Position numbers and translations under genes: made by a program. From positions 1-64,000 of the forward strand of contig CALMNL010000015.1 in the NCBI GenBank assembly GCA_937868765.1: a stretch of DNA of 64,000 bases, read 5' to 3'. This stretch comes from an uncultured Desulfatitalea sp. (GTDB lineage Bacteria; Desulfobacterota; Desulfobacteria; Desulfobacterales; Desulfosarcinaceae). Positions within the stretch are counted from its first letter, which is position 1. The number at the start of each line of letters is the position of its first letter. Of this stretch, positions 1 through 8,415 are shown one piece after another. A model generated the notes under the pieces. The model did no database searches. It had not been told where the DNA came from and saw only the letters and a program-made list of their open reading frames with translations.

Positions 1-23
1 GCTGTGACATATCCGGTCACAGC
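1..23. repeat. Perfect 8-bp inverted repeat at window edge
   Basis: GCTGTGAC and GTCACAGC face each other across a 7-nt spacer, at the extreme left of the window just beyond the broken end of the transposase gene. There is no T-run on either side, so it is not a clear terminator. It could be part of a target-site structure or an interspersed palindrome; the window edge prevents a decision. Confidence 0.5.
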
Positions 24-32
24 GATGCCTTC

Positions 33-614
33 TTATTGGTTATAGAACCGAAAATCAATGTTCGGATTACGCCCTGGACCATCATCATCGTTTCTGTCGT
101 TATCATCTTTTGGCCGGAAGCTTTTCATTGATGAACAGGCTGCCAGTAGCGTGCCATCCACTGTAAAGTGCTCATCGCTGATCAAGCCTTTTTTTTTGGC
201 CTGGTCACGGACGGAACCGAAGAAAACCGATGCTATATCAGTATTGAGCAATCGATCGCGATTTTTGGAAAACACGGAATGATCCCAAACCGGGTCATCG
301 ATGGAAAGGCCAACAAACCATCGATAAAGCATGTTGTAATCGAGTTGTTCCATCAGCAGCCGTTCACTGCGAATTGTGTAAAACACCTGAAGCAAAGAGG
401 CTCTTAAAAGATGTTCTGGCGGAATCGACGGTCGGCCGGTATGTGAATACAGATCGGAAAACCGCACATGCAATTGCTCAAACGCAATATCAACCATCTT
501 TCTGATCTCGCGCAATGGATGGTTAGCCGGAATGCGTTGCTCCGGCGACACATAACTGAACAGTGATTCTTGTCTGTTTTCGCTGCCCCTCATCACAATC
601 CTTTTTAAATCCAT
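33..614 (-). pseudogene. IS1182/IS5-type transposase, N-terminal fragment
   Basis: The 193-residue product has the typical start of IS1182/IS5 transposases: SLFSYVSPEQRIPANHPLR, then the DUF772-type segment with GRPSIPPEHLLRASLLQ and the LDYNMLYRWFVGL motif. It also has the first catalytic region FTVDGTLLAA, where D153 or so would be the first DDE aspartate. The family continues after NPNIDF with roughly 150 more residues carrying the remaining DDE residues. Here the reading frame leaves the family sequence right there and stops after FRFYNQ. The start may be the internal MRGSEN methionine (eighth codon). It cannot code a working transposase. There is no partner gene; it lies downstream of ugd on the same strand. 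Confidence 0.8.
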
Positions 615-690
615 GGGGTTGTTGATGTAAGCAGTATAATTTATCTACAGAAATTCTCAAGAAGAAAAAGAGTTTTTCAACAGCCCGCTA
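33..690 (-). mobile_element. Truncated IS1182/IS5-like insertion sequence remnant
   Basis: The segment holds a transposase 5' half on the minus strand. At its outer right side, about 670-690, is GAGTTTTTCAACAGCCCGCTA, which read inward (GGGCTGTTGAAAAA) resembles terminal inverted repeats of IS1182/IS5-type elements. No matching left end is visible before the window starts and the coding region is cut short, so this is a one-ended remnant. The family assignment rests on remembered sequence style, not on a search. Confidence 0.6.
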
Positions 691-709
691 AGGGATAGGT
701 GTTTTTGCT

Positions 710-749
710 CTCTCATCGCCAAGCCCTTTGTAGCGCATGGCGATGAGAG
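710..749. repeat. 12-bp perfect inverted repeat downstream of ugd
   Basis: CTCTCATCGCCA (710-721) and TGGCGATGAGAG (738-749) are exact reverse complements around a 16-nt loop, 35 nt past the ugd stop. No T-run follows on the minus strand, so intrinsic termination is not well supported. The stem could protect the ugd mRNA 3' end or be an IS-associated repeat. Confidence 0.6.
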
Positions 750-784
750 GTCATTCAGCTTTTATCGGTGTGCTGGGTTAACTT

Positions 785-2125
785 TTAAAGCTTCAGCGTT
801 GGCCGTCCGATGCTGAAGTAGCAAAAGCCGAGGCTTGCGATATACGAGGCGGAATAGAGGTTGCGTCCGTCGAAGATTAGAGGGGCAGTAAGGCTCTTTT
901 TTATTTTTGTGAAATCAGGATTGCGGAACTGGTTCCAGTCTGTGATTACAGCCAAAGCGTCTGCGCCTTCAAGCGGGCAATACTGGTCATCGAAGATCGT
1001 CACCAGGGAATTGTCTGAAACCATGGTCTTTGCGTTGGCGCCTGCCTCTGGATCGTATGCACTTATTTTCATTCCTTCTTTAGTCAGAATCGCTATGGTA
1101 TCCAAGGCTGCTGATTCTCGCATGTCATCGGTATTGGCTTTGAAGGCCAAACCCCAAATGGCCAATTTTTTGCCGGCAACGCCACCTTGGGGAGCAAAAT
1201 AATCGATGATTTTACGGGCCAGCACTGACTTCTGGCGGTTATTGACGGCATCCACGGCGGAGACCAATTCGGCGTGATACCCATTCTCTTTGGCTGTGTT
1301 AATCAGGGCTTTCACATCTTTCGGGAAGCAGGAGCCGCCGTAGCCAAGGCCAGGATAAATAAAATGGTAGCCGATGCGGCGGTCCGAGCCGATGCCGATG
1401 CGGACCTCTTTGACATCGGCGCCGACTTTTTCGCAGATGTTGGCCACTTCGTTCATGAAGGAGATTTTGGTGGCCAGCATGCAGTTGGCGGCGTACTTAG
1501 TCATCTCTGCGCTACGGATGCCCATGACGATCATTTTGTCGCGACTGCGGGCGAAGGGCGCATAAAGGGTCTCGAGCAGTTTGGCGGTACGGACGTTATC
1601 CGTGCCGACGATGACGCGGTCTGGTTTGAGGAAGTCGTTGACGGCGTCGCCTTCTTTTAAGAATTCCGGGTTGGACACCACATCGAATTCTATGGAAAGG
1701 CCGCGTTTGTCGATTTCAGATTGGATGATGGCCCGTACCCGATCGGCGGTGCCTACGGGCACTGTGGATTTGTTGATGAAGATTTTGTAGTCGGTGATGA
1801 CTTCGCCCACCTGATGGGCAACTTGGTCCACGTAAATGAGATCGCAGGAGCCGTCGGGTTTGGGGGGGGTGCCGACGCTGTTGAAAACGAACAATGCATT
1901 TTCGATACCTTCGACGATATTGGTGCTGAATTTGAGGCGCCCCTCTTCATGGTTGCGCTTGACCAGCGGTTCCAGGCCGGGTTCGTAAATGGGGATTTTG
2001 CCGTTATTGAGGTTGTCGATGATTTTCGGATTGATATCGATGCAGCAGACATCGTTTCCCATTTCGGCCAAACAGGCGGCCGCCACCAATCCGACATATC
2101 CGGTGCCGACAATGCAGATGTTCAT
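785..2125 (-). CDS. ugd: UDP-glucose 6-dehydrogenase
   Basis: This is a cytoplasmic NAD-dependent oxidase of UDP-glucose to UDP-glucuronate, a precursor for capsule, LPS and exopolysaccharide. The 446-residue protein has the family's normal length. The Rossmann motif GTGYVG is at residues 7-12, INKSTVPVGT near 117-126, SNPEFLKEG near 151-159, and the catalytic cysteine is C266 in GYGGSCFPKD. The C-terminal NAD-binding half ends with the usual GFCYFSIGRP. I chose the ATG at 2125 because an AAGGAT Shine-Dalgarno-like sequence precedes it and the family starts directly with the Rossmann strand; a longer in-frame extension to 2203 has no family support. It stands alone, with the IS remnant downstream. 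It fits the surface-polysaccharide genes elsewhere in the window. Confidence 0.95.
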   Translation of the reverse strand: MNICIVGTGYVGLVAAACLAEMGNDVCCIDINPKIIDNLNNGKIPIYEPGLEPLVKRNHEEGRLKFSTNIVEGIENALFVFNSVGTPPKPDGSCDLIYVDQVAHQVGEVITDYKIFINKSTVPVGTADRVRAIIQSEIDKRGLSIEFDVVSNPEFLKEGDAVNDFLKPDRVIVGTDNVRTAKLLETLYAPFARSRDKMIVMGIRSAEMTKYAANCMLATKISFMNEVANICEKVGADVKEVRIGIGSDRRIGYHFIYPGLGYGGSCFPKDVKALINTAKENGYHAELVSAVDAVNNRQKSVLARKIIDYFAPQGGVAGKKLAIWGLAFKANTDDMRESAALDTIAILTKEGMKISAYDPEAGANAKTMVSDNSLVTIFDDQYCPLEGADALAVITDWNQFRNPDFTKIKKSLTAPLIFDGRNLYSASYIASLGFCYFSIGRPTLKL

Positions 2126-2294
2126 ATAATGATATCCTTCATCCTTTTTGGCTTTTTCCTCGGAGTCTACTGGAAGATTGAAGAACAGGTTAGAGCTCGA
2201 CAAAAATAATTTCGAATATTAATTACAGGCATTTTGAGTCCAATTTCAAGGTGTTTCTTTTAGTAAACCATCCAAAAGTCATTTCGGAGGGGGC

Positions 2295-3635
2295 ATGGAT
2301 CTTCCCTTTATACACTTGGGGGGCGAGAAATGTGTGACTGGGTCGTGTCACCTGTTTCAGGTCCAAGGAATGAATATCCTGGTCGATTGCGGTATCGCCC
2401 AAGGCAATGATCGTGCGTTGCCGCTTTCGAGCTGGCCAGTTAAGGCATCAGATCTGGATTTTATCTTTTTGACGCATGCCCACGTCGATCATATCGGTAG
2501 GCTGCCCATTCTGATTGATGCGGGGTTCCGGGGGGGAAATCATTTGCTCTCACCCTACTAAGGCTTTGTTGGCGCCTATGTTGAAGGACGCTATGCGATT
2601 TAGCGAATTTCAGGATAAGGCAGCGGAAAGTATTGCGGATTCGATCGAATCATTGTCCTGGGGCTTTGAATACAATCAGGTTTTTGAGCTGGGCAAGGGG
2701 GTGACGTTCAAACTTGGACGGGCAGGGCATATTTTGGGATCTTGTTTTATACGGTTCGAAAGCCGGCGGGATAATTTATCGGTTCTATTTTCGGGTGATC
2801 TGGGTCATTCGGACAGGCCTTTATTGCCTGATCCCGATCTTGCCGATCCCGCTGATTTCCTGGTTTTGGAATCCACTTACGGGGATCGGTGTCATGATCA
2901 GCATGCGGCGCGGACGGGGCAACTGGCGGCGATTTTGAGTCGCAGTCTAACCGATGGCGGCATCGTGTACAGCCCGGCCTTTGCTTTGGGGCGCACCCAG
3001 GAGATTCTTTACGAACTGGATCGCATCTTTTCCATGTCTGAGTATTTTAAAGCCTATCCCAATTTGAATCCGACGAAACGGCCGCCGGTTTTCATCGATT
3101 CTCCTTTGGGGTTATCTATTACCGAGGTCTATTCAAAAATGTCCGCTTTTTGGGACCAGGAGGCCTGCGCCTTGATCCGTAGTGGTGATAATCCCATCGA
3201 CTTTGCCAAACTTTTTGCGGTTCAAAGTTATGATCAGCATGCGCAGTTGCTGGATTTTAAAGGGCCGGCGATTGTGATCGCCGGCAGCGGGATGTGCACG
3301 GGAGGCAGGATTGTCGATCATTTGGTGGCGGGTATCGAAGACCCCAGAAATGATATTGTATTTGTGGGGTATATGGCGGAGGGCACGCCGGGGAGAGAAA
3401 TCCAAGCAAAAGCAAAAGAGAAGGGGCGGGTGGTGTTGGATGGGGTTACGCGCTCTGTTCGAGCCGGCGTGCATGTGCTCAGCGGGTATTCCGCGCATGC
3501 CGATCAGCAAGGGTTGCTGGATTGGGTGGCTGGAATGGAGGGCAAGCCCAGGGTGATCCGACTGGTGCAGGGGATGACGATGCGCGGCGGGTGCTTGGGG
3601 CTAAGTTGATGGAGAGAGGGGATGTGGTGGGGTGA
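2295..3635 (+). pseudogene. MBL-fold/beta-CASP RNase-like protein, double frameshift
   Basis: The gene belongs to the metallo-beta-lactamase/beta-CASP family of RNA-processing nucleases (CPSF73-like, bacterial YSH1-type). The zinc motif HAHVDH is at residues 61-66. Further on are LESTYGDR, SPAFALGRTQE, GSGMCTGGR and the RNA-specificity motif with SGYSAHADQ. The frame breaks twice, at G-runs. A G7 at 2530-2536 should be G6 to join DAGFRG to EIICSHPT. A G4 at 3570-3573 should be G5 to give LVQGDDDARRVLGAKL, ending at the TGA of 3633-3635. The two indels cancel, so both ends share a frame. Start ATG 2295 follows GGAGGGGG. Either the gene is decaying or the G-runs were miscalled; corrected, it would encode about 446 residues. 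Confidence 0.85.
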
Positions 3636-3649
3636 GGGGTAGTTTGAAC

Positions 3650-3693
3650 CCCCAAAAGAAAGCCATAGACACTCTGCATTCTGTGTCTTTGGC
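3650..3693 (-). terminator. Intrinsic terminator of the PEP-CTERM gene
   Basis: Read on the minus strand, GCCAAAGACAC pairs with GTGTCTATGGC (one mismatch) around a 10-nt loop, followed by TTTCTTTT. It starts 26 nt after the stop codon of the PEP-CTERM gene at 3719. Confidence 0.7.
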
Positions 3694-3718
3694 CATTGAC
3701 GCTTTTAGAAAATACTGT

Positions 3719-4330
3719 CTATGATTTTTTTATCTTCTTTCTGCCAATGCCTGCCAAGCCGACCAATCCTGTCCCCAGCAACAGCATGGTAGCCGGCTCT
3801 GGTACCGGCGCCGTCGTTTTCAAGCCGATAAGCTGGCTCTGTGCGTCAGGGTATGCTGCTGAGGACAGATTTACCGCAACAACGGTCCAGTTGTTTTTTG
3901 TGAGATAAGCAGCATCATAGAGATTTGCTAATGTAGCCCAAGCACTTCCATTTGTTATTTCACCTTCCATATACCAAATGGCGTCTTGCACTGTTTGGGC
4001 GCTTACACCAGAGAATAAATGATCCATGTAAGCGGCATATAGCCACATACTCTCAGCCGAAACAGGGTCCCCATTGATTCCTGCCCCTACTCCGCCTCCG
4101 GTGGCGTAATCGCCAACCGAAGTCACCAAATAAGTACCGCCAGGGCTGAAATAATTTTTTGCTTCAAGACAGAATGAAGAAAAAACCTCATTACCATAAA
4201 CCATGGTATATGGCACCTGACCGTCATTGGCCATTGTTACCTTGTCGCCGGCAATCGGTAGTGCCCATGCGCTGCTCGATAACAATAACAAGACAACCGC
4301 TGTAATCGCCACCTTCACTTTTCTGTTCAT
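3719..4330 (-). CDS. PEP-CTERM surface protein with thioester-domain-like motifs
   Basis: The product is a 203-residue secreted protein. A signal peptide covers residues 1-23 (MNRKVKVAIT then a Leu-rich core, cut near AWA). The C-terminus is a PEP-CTERM tripartite sorting signal: VPEPATML at 176-183, a hydrophobic segment, and the basic tail GRKKIKKS. That signal is the exosortase substrate mark in EPS-producing Gram-negatives. The middle has a single cysteine, C54, in SFCLEAKNY, and a glutamine, Q115, in TVQDAIWYM. The pair resembles the Cys and Gln motifs of bacterial thioester domains (TED), which form an internal Cys-Gln thioester for covalent attachment. The TED call is inference; the PEP-CTERM call is firm. 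It has its own sigma-54-type promoter and terminator. No exosortase gene is in the window. Confidence 0.85.
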   Translation of the reverse strand: MNRKVKVAITAVVLLLLSSSAWALPIAGDKVTMANDGQVPYTMVYGNEVFSSFCLEAKNYFSPGGTYLVTSVGDYATGGGVGAGINGDPVSAESMWLYAAYMDHLFSGVSAQTVQDAIWYMEGEITNGSAWATLANLYDAAYLTKNNWTVVAVNLSSAAYPDAQSQLIGLKTTAPVPEPATMLLLGTGLVGLAGIGRKKIKKS

Positions 4331-4409
4331 CGTATTTTCATTTCCTTTCTTGCCGTTTCAATTATCGCTAAGCTTCCTGAGCAACTCAACTGGTATGGGA
4401 ACGTATTAA

Positions 4410-4425
4410 AGCAGGTTGCATGCCA
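4410..4425 (-). promoter_or_regulatory. Sigma-54-type promoter for the PEP-CTERM gene
   Basis: On the minus strand TGGCAT-GCAACC-TGCT fits the -24/-12 consensus TGGCACG-N4-TTGCW, with GG and GC at the required 10-nt separation. It lies about 80 nt upstream of the start codon. PEP-CTERM genes in EPS-type bacteria are known to be controlled by RpoN with the PrsK/PrsR pair, which supports this reading. Confidence 0.65.
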
Positions 4426-4554
4426 CTATAGTAAATGTTTAAAAAACATAAGCTTAACAAATATTTGTCTAAAATTTAAAAAAAGAAGCAGGTAATAACG
4501 GTAAAACATAACCGTGATAATATGTAATCCTTTACACAGGAGATGATGAAACCA

Positions 4555-5367
4555 TCAATCGAGCACCTTCCATTTCTTCATGGTGGCGGTGCCGTGAAGG
4601 TTTGGGGTTTGGGGGTACTGGGGAGAGGGCGGTACTTTGCGGATCTCCTCGAACCAGTTGGCGTAGGTGGCATCCGGCGGTAGTTTTTCGAGGGTGCGCA
4701 GAGCCACGAAGTTGAAGGCACCGTTGGGGCGGCCGAGGAAGCTGGCGTCGTAACTGTATTCGTCGTCATGGCAGCCGGATAGGAGCAGGGCTTTGGAGCG
4801 TTTGGTGGGTGGGCGGCGGGATGGCCGGGCAGGGATCTGCTCGGCTGTTTTGTTTTTGGGGAGATAGATGGCCGGGTGCAGTAAGCGCACTTTGAGCGGG
4901 GAGGGGGCTTTTTCCTGGGTGGGGATGGGCGTTGTCAGCGGAGCGAAGCGGGTGAGGGTGCCGGAGTGGCAGGCATCGGAGATCATGAGGAGTTTTACGC
5001 CTTTGGGGGCTTGGGAGAAGAGGGCGTGAAGTTCGTCGTCGCTGATCGGGCCGTTGGTGCCGATGTCGTAGGGGCAGAGGCATTCGTCGTTGCCATCCGC
5101 TTCGTCGCCGTCGAGGTCGGGGATGAACGAACCGTGGCCGGAGTATTGGATCGCGAGGCTGTCGCCTTTTTCGGCGCCTGTGATGAGCGCTTGGATGGCG
5201 TGGTGGAGTTGCGTGCCGGCGGCTTTGTGGTTGACCATCTTTTGGACGCTGAATCCGCGGCGGGTGAGGGCCTGGGCCCAGTCGTGGGCGTCGTTGACGC
5301 AGCCGGACAGGTCGAAGTCGGTGCCGGGATAGTCGTTGATGCCGATGCATAGTGCGCGTTTGGTCAT
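4555..5367 (-). CDS. Caspase-family (peptidase C14, metacaspase-like) protease
   Basis: This is a 270-residue caspase-fold cysteine protease. It opens with the strand ALCIGINDYPG. The catalytic histidine is H78 in QYSGHGS and the catalytic cysteine is C133 in SDACHSGT; the segment DLDGDEADGNDECLCPYD between them is typical of type I metacaspases. There is no signal peptide and no fused sensor, repeat or membrane domain, so it is probably a cytoplasmic p20-only protein. The start is well set: GGAGGAG lies just upstream of the ATG. The gene is monocistronic, between the PEP-CTERM gene and the broken hydrolase. Bacterial relatives take part in proteolytic signalling or immunity, but no substrate or partner is suggested here. 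Confidence 0.9.
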   Translation of the reverse strand: MTKRALCIGINDYPGTDFDLSGCVNDAHDWAQALTRRGFSVQKMVNHKAAGTQLHHAIQALITGAEKGDSLAIQYSGHGSFIPDLDGDEADGNDECLCPYDIGTNGPISDDELHALFSQAPKGVKLLMISDACHSGTLTRFAPLTTPIPTQEKAPSPLKVRLLHPAIYLPKNKTAEQIPARPSRRPPTKRSKALLLSGCHDDEYSYDASFLGRPNGAFNFVALRTLEKLPPDATYANWFEEIRKVPPSPQYPQTPNLHGTATMKKWKVLD

Positions 5368-5670
5368 TTGCTCCTCCTTGTGGGGCGGCCGGCCGCATGC
5401 CGCCGGCCGCAGGGGCTCGGGGAAGCCTCTGGGGGCGGCATGGGGTGCAACCTGTTGATTACCATCTTGGGTTAGTCGGGAACGACCGGAGAAGTGCGAT
5501 GCATTTGCGCGCAGGGTCTAAGCTGTTGGGCTTGGGGCTATCGATTTTGAGCTGTTTGCGAGATAACCGGTCGAAGGTTGTCGGGATGGCTTTTGGCAGT
5601 AAATGATCGGGTTGTCAAAATCCGCGAAAAGGCTGTCAACCAGGCTTTTGATTCTTGCTTTTTATTCTGG
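5368..5670. other. Intergenic stretch with GC-rich hairpin
   Basis: These 303 bases lie upstream of the caspase gene and downstream of the broken hydrolase. A 9-bp stem GCGGCCGGC/GCCGGCCGC (5385-5410) would fold in the 5' leader of the caspase mRNA, 18 nt before its start codon. I see no further gene or clear promoter. Confidence 0.5.
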
Positions 5671-6387
5671 TTAAACTTTATCGCGGTACCAGGCCGCGCA
5701 GGCTTCGACGAACTGTTGCTGTTTGTGTGGGTCGCTGAGGCGGTGGTCGCCGCCGCTGAAGAGGATGAGCTTTTTGGGTTCCCGGGCAGCTTGGTAGATG
5801 CGGCGGGCGTGGTCGCAGGGGACGATTTCATCGTCTTAGGCGTGCAGGACGAGGATGTTGTCGAGCAGCGGCAACTGGGGGCGGAGGTCGAAGGCCAGGG
5901 CGGCCAGGTCGTTGGTGGTCAGGGCGTTGTGGGACTGGATCTGATCGGCGGCGGCTTTTTGATGCACGCTCCGGCTGTTGATGGGGGCGGCGAAGGTGAC
6001 GATGCGCGGCGCTTTGTGGGTTACCGCGGTGGCCATCACGACGGTGCCGCCGAAGCTGCTGCCGAAGAGGCCGGCCAGGGCGCTGATGGCGGAATGGCTT
6101 TGCATTGCCTGGATGGCGTGGTAAAGATCGCGGCAACGATCGGCCAGCAGAGTGCGGCTGTCCCAGGCGCCCGGGCTGTCGCCGCAGCCGCGGTGGTCGA
6201 AGAGCAGATAGGCCTGGCCGATGCGGTTGAGGGCCGCGGCCAGTGCGATCTGCTTGGGCGATTGGCGGTTGGCCAGCAGGCCGTGGCAGCCGATGACGAC
6301 GGGGGCGCGGCCGGTATCGGGCAGATGCAGGTCGCCGACCAGTCGATGGCCGTCGGAGATGAAGCGGATGGTTTGCTGGGTGGGCAT
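5671..6387 (-). pseudogene. Alpha/beta hydrolase, copy A, in-frame stop codon
   Basis: This is the paralogue of the intact gene at 11527-12261. It starts at the same MPTQQTIRF and keeps the nucleophile motif GSSFGG with S111. A TAA at 5838-5836 replaces codon 184, where the intact copy has GAA (E184). Downstream the same frame continues without shift through DDEIVPCDHAR and FSGGDHRLSDP, which hold the acid and histidine of the triad, to a stop at 5671. One substitution therefore removes two triad residues and the last quarter of the protein. The stop is TAA, so selenocysteine read-through is excluded. The first 183 codons still match the copy well, which suggests the mutation is recent. Confidence 0.88.
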
Positions 6388-6466
6388 AGAGGGCCTCGGG
6401 TTGCAGTAGCAAGTGGAACGATTACGTTGAAGCATGAGGTCATTTTGATGCTTCGGGGCTCATATC

Positions 6467-7861
6467 GTGTCGGTTAAAAAGGGGCAACTGATCGAGTTGA
6501 CGATCGATCAGGTCGCCTTCGGCGGCAAGGGGATCACGCGCGTTGCGGGGATGGCGGTGTTCGTGGATGGGACCGTCCCCGGTGATCGGGTCTTGGCGCA
6601 GGTGGTCAAAAAAAAGAAGAGCTACGCCGAGGCGCGGGTGGTGGAGCTGCTGGCGCCGTCGTCCCAGCGGGTGGCGCCGCCGTGCGCTTGCAGCGGTCGT
6701 TGCGGCGGCTGCAAGTGGCAGTTTCTGGACTATCCTTATCAACTGCTCTACAAGCAGCAGCATGTGCGCGATGCCCTGGAGCACATCGCCTTGATCAAGG
6801 ATGTGCCGGTGCATGCGACCATCGGCAGCGAGAAGATTTACGGCTACCGCAACAAGATTGAGTTCTCCTGCTCGAACCGGCGCTGGCTGCTGCCCGAAGA
6901 GTTGGGCCGGGAGGACGTGGCGCGGGGCATGGCCTTGGGGCTGCATGTGCCGGGGACCTTCCACAAGGTGATGGACATCGAGGCGTGCCTGCTGCAGCCG
7001 GAACTGGGCAACCGCATCCTGGGCGATGTGCGCCGCCACATCCAGGCCTCATCGCTGTCACCTTACGATCTGCGCAGCCACGAGGGGTTCTGGCGCTTTC
7101 TGGTGCTGCGCCATTCCGGTGGCCTTCGACGCGTGGATGGTCAACCTGGTGACCGCCTGGGAGGCCCTGGACGAGGTGCGGCCGTTGGCCGACGCGCTGA
7201 CGGCGCGTTATCCCAATGTCGCCACGGTGGTGAACAACATCAGCTCCCGGGTGTCGGGCGTGGCCACGGGCGAGCGCGAGATCACGCTGCATGGCCCGGG
7301 CGTGATCCTGGAAAGGATCGGGCCGTTCACCTTCGAGCTGTCGGCCAATTCCTTTTTTCAGACCAACACCCGGGGCGCGGAGCGCCTGTATGCGGCGGTC
7401 AAGCACTATGCGGCCTTGACCGGCCAAGAAACGGTTCTGGATCTGTATTGCGGCACGGGCACGATCGCCATTTACCTGGCAGACCAGGCCCGGGAGGTGA
7501 TCGGCCTGGAGGTGGTCGAAGGGGCCGTGGCGGATGCCCGGCGCAATTGCGAGCGCAACGGCATCGCGAACTGCCGCTTCATCGCCGGCGACGTGCGCCA
7601 CACCTTGCCCCAGGTGGGGGGGGGGAGGTGATGGTGATCGATCCCCCCAGATCCGGTATGCATGCCGATGTGGTCAAACAAGTGATGGCCTTGGGGCCGG
7701 CCAAGATCGTTTACGTGTCGTGCAACCCGGCGACCATGGCCCGGGATCTGGTGCTGCTCAAAGAGGCGTACGAGGTGGCGGAAGTGCAGCCGGTGGATAT
7801 GTTCCCGCATACCTTTCACATCGAGGCGGTGGCGCGGCTGGAGGGGGGCAAGAGTCAGTAA
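6467..7861 (+). pseudogene. 23S rRNA (uracil-5-)-methyltransferase RlmD-like, copy A, two frameshifts
   Basis: The N-terminal TRAM domain, the iron-sulfur cysteines (CACSGRCGGC) and the first half match the intact copy at 12307-13698. After LVLRHS an extra base at 7115-7119 shifts the frame by +1. The SAM-binding part (LDLYCGTGTIA) is then read in the second frame until a TGA at 7629-7631. A G10 run at 7616-7625, one G short or two too many, returns the coding to the original frame for VMVIDPPRSG, the catalytic cysteine motif YVSCNPATM and the end. The shifts cancel, but about 170 residues would be garbled. Decay after duplication or homopolymer miscalls are both possible. The start ATG is well supported by the copy. 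Confidence 0.88.
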
Positions 7862-7862
7862 A

Positions 7863-8000
7863 AGCCATCTCAAAATAATCTTTTGGTCCAAACTCTTTGT
7901 TGGAGGCGAATGCTAAATCCACGAAATATTAATATATGTCTCCGGTTTAACATTCGCCTCCTCCGCGATTTTGAACCAAAATCTTTATTTTTAGATGGCT
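7863..8000. repeat. MITE-like long imperfect hairpin
   Basis: About 55 bases on the left (7863-7917, beginning AGCCATCT) are the reverse complement of 7947-8000 (ending AGATGGCT) at roughly four of five positions, with a loop of about 29 AT-rich bases. It begins right after the stop of the broken rlmD copy. It has no coding capacity of its own, and its right arm runs into a transposase-like relic. The shape is that of a miniature inverted-repeat element or paired IS ends. Confidence 0.7.
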
Positions 8001-8129
8001 TGTAATAGGGTTCCAGTCGATGGTCTGATTGAGCTGTTTGAGCACGGCCAGGGCGTGGTTTTTATCGGCGATCATTTCTACAGCAAGGTCGGCAAAGGAA
8101 ACGTAGCGCTGGGGATTTCTGTAAGCCAT
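7947..8129 (-). pseudogene. Probable transposase N-terminal relic
   Basis: The frame starting at 8129 gives MAYRNPQRYVSFADLAVEM followed by IADKNHALAVLKQLNQTIDW, then runs into the right arm of the hairpin and stops. A short basic start, a 'SFADL' segment and a 'LNQTIDW' segment are the pattern seen at the N-terminus of IS5-type transposases. The remainder of such a protein is absent. I cannot name the IS, and a small hypothetical protein of about 60 residues is the alternative. Confidence 0.4.
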
Positions 8130-8415
8130 ACTGCCTCCCGAAGGGGTCGTATTGAATACAGTATGGCACAAAATAACAAAAATAACAATATGATAATGGA
8201 TGCTACGGTAGTGATTAAAAAAGAATTTTATGGCCTATCGAAGTAAAGCTATCTGCAACTGCTCGCTTGCCAGGACAGGCAAGGAGGGCGATTGTGCAAA
8301 GGTCTCAGATTGCAGACCGTAAAAAGGGATTGATTCAAGCGCACGATAAAGTTAGAGCATTTCGAAGTTTTCGATAATCCCGCGCGTCCGCGGCCGAAAC
8401 CATGGAGATATTTTG

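Larger units (their letters stand above)
5671..7861. repeat. Segmental duplication, copy A (degraded)
   Basis: This unit is a divergent gene pair, alpha/beta hydrolase on minus and rlmD-like on plus, and recurs at 11527-13698 in the same orientation. The proteins encoded by the two copies align end to end with only scattered substitutions. Copy A carries a nonsense codon in the hydrolase and two frameshifts in the methyltransferase gene. Confidence 0.9.

Noticed and set aside
5836-5838. In-frame stop in hydrolase copy A as a recoding (selenocysteine) site, given selC in the window
   Set aside because: The codon is TAA, not TGA, and the paralogue has glutamate there.
7629-7631. TGA in rlmD copy A as a selenocysteine codon
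   Set aside because: It appears only because of the upstream frameshift; the paralogue reads through in another frame with ordinary residues.
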